DNA from: Promethearchaeota archaeon
Lineage (GTDB): Archaea; Asgardarchaeota; Lokiarchaeia; Sigynarchaeales; SOKP01
DNA: 5,745 nt
Direction: 5' to 3'
Assembly: GCA_019057975.1 (NCBI GenBank)
Contig: JAHLWJ010000300.1
Coordinates: 1 to 5,745, forward strand
Part shown: piece by piece, positions 5,235 through 5,745 of the stretch
Numbering within the stretch: position 1 is the stretch's first letter
How the letters are laid out: the number at the start of each line of letters is the position of its first letter
The notes under the pieces: model-generated
The model's database searches: none
Seen by the model: only the letters and a program-made list of their open reading frames with translations
What the model was told of the DNA's origin: nothing
Translations under genes and position numbers: made by a program

Positions 5235-5745
5235 ATGGTAAGACACCAAAAGAGGGGTGCGTACGAGCATTTTTGTATTTTAATATTTGCTCAAGGTACT
5301 TGGAATGATAAAGACAGAGAATCGATTCTCAAACCCCTTCAAGAAAAACATAATGAACAAAGGGATAATCCCTATCATTTATACCTTAAACTTACACGCA
5401 GAGACAGTATACCTCAATATAGTGATTGTCAATTATGTCGTCCTATTTATGAGATGCTTGAGGAAATAAAAGGTCAAAACGATGCCCTCCTGTTTCAAGG
5501 GCACCATTATTTGACAATAGAGGATGATGTAGAAGATCTAAAAGATCTCGCAAAATTTCTACTCTCTAAAGACAAGGTGAAAAAAATTTACGTGTTATAT
5601 CTCGATAGCTTTAAAGAGATTAAAAGAACAGTAATTAGTACGATAAGCTTACAAGATCTAAAAGAAAAATTAGCACAGAAACGGGTAAGCACCTCTGAGT
5701 TTATTAAAATTTTGCAGGAAAATAGTTTCAGTAGTAGAACTATTT
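5235..5745 (+). CDS. Unrecognised protein with CxxC, truncated by the window end
   Basis: An open frame of 170 codons runs from ATG 5235 to the last base without a stop, so the C-terminus is missing. GAGGAT (5224-5229) lies five bases before the ATG, a strong ribosome site. The product is soluble and charged: a hydrophobic strand HFCILIFAQG (12-21), a Lys/Glu-rich helix (25-42), strand YHLYLKLTRR, CQLC at 65-68, helix PIYEMLEEIKG (70-80), strand LLFQGHHYLTI (85-95), a DDVEDLKDLAKFLL helix (97-110), strand VKKIYVLYL (115-123), then a second helical part. The alternating pattern suggests an alpha/beta fold, with the lone CxxC as a possible metal or redox site. I do not recognise the family. Codons look slightly less AT-biased than in the neighbours. 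It follows a terminator and so probably begins a new transcript. Confidence 0.8.
   Translation, partial: MVRHQKRGAYEHFCILIFAQGTWNDKDRESILKPLQEKHNEQRDNPYHLYLKLTRRDSIPQYSDCQLCRPIYEMLEEIKGQNDALLFQGHHYLTIEDDVEDLKDLAKFLLSKDKVKKIYVLYLDSFKEIKRTVISTISLQDLKEKLAQKRVSTSEFIKILQENSFSSRTI

Noticed and set aside
5287..5469. Plus-strand 60-codon frame
   Set aside because: It overlaps the 170-codon open frame from 5235, which has the better ribosome site, more protein-like composition, and is cut only by the window edge.

Overview
The window is strongly AT-rich and looks archaeal, most likely from an Asgard (Lokiarchaeia-like) genome. The support is a Ras/Rab-type small GTPase of the WDFGG type common in Asgard archaea, a coiled-coil protein with a small N-terminal globular domain, a membrane-anchored NosD-type parallel beta-helix protein, a stand-alone receiver domain, Shine-Dalgarno sites combined with TTG starts, TATA-like boxes, and T-tract ends. 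The taxonomic call is an inference from gene content; there is no rRNA or marker gene here.

Layout. Bases 1-44 may hold the last codons of an upstream plus-strand gene, possibly a histidine kinase. Bases 169-438 (minus) encode a small protein with two CxxC pairs, whose real N-terminus appears to lie upstream of the first conventional start codon. A divergent AT-rich control region follows, then a single-domain response regulator (684-1052, plus). A hairpin at 1115-1139 separates it from a convergent minus-strand pair: a 95-residue protein with a GCN4-like leucine zipper (1764-2051) followed by a small GTPase (1151-1699). The GTPase reading frame is cut by one in-frame TAA exactly where this family usually has Gln (the LQIWD motif). 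Transcribed away from this pair, across a 236-base shared control region, is a 352-residue protein with an N-terminal alpha/beta domain and a long coiled coil (2288-3346). Next come a secreted, C-terminally anchored beta-helix protein of about 16 coils (3498-5168), a T-tract terminator, and the start of an unrecognised CxxC protein that runs off the window end (5235-5745).

How the genes may work together. The receiver protein probably receives phosphate from a kinase encoded nearby. The GTPase, the zipper protein and the divergent coiled-coil protein form a plausible GTPase/effector-scaffold neighbourhood, but the GTPase is broken or must be expressed unusually. The beta-helix protein acts outside the membrane and is probably an independent unit. 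The most noteworthy points are the nonsense-split GTPase with a perfectly spaced internal ribosome site just before its C-terminal half, and direct repeats spaced exactly 21 bp in two different promoter regions.
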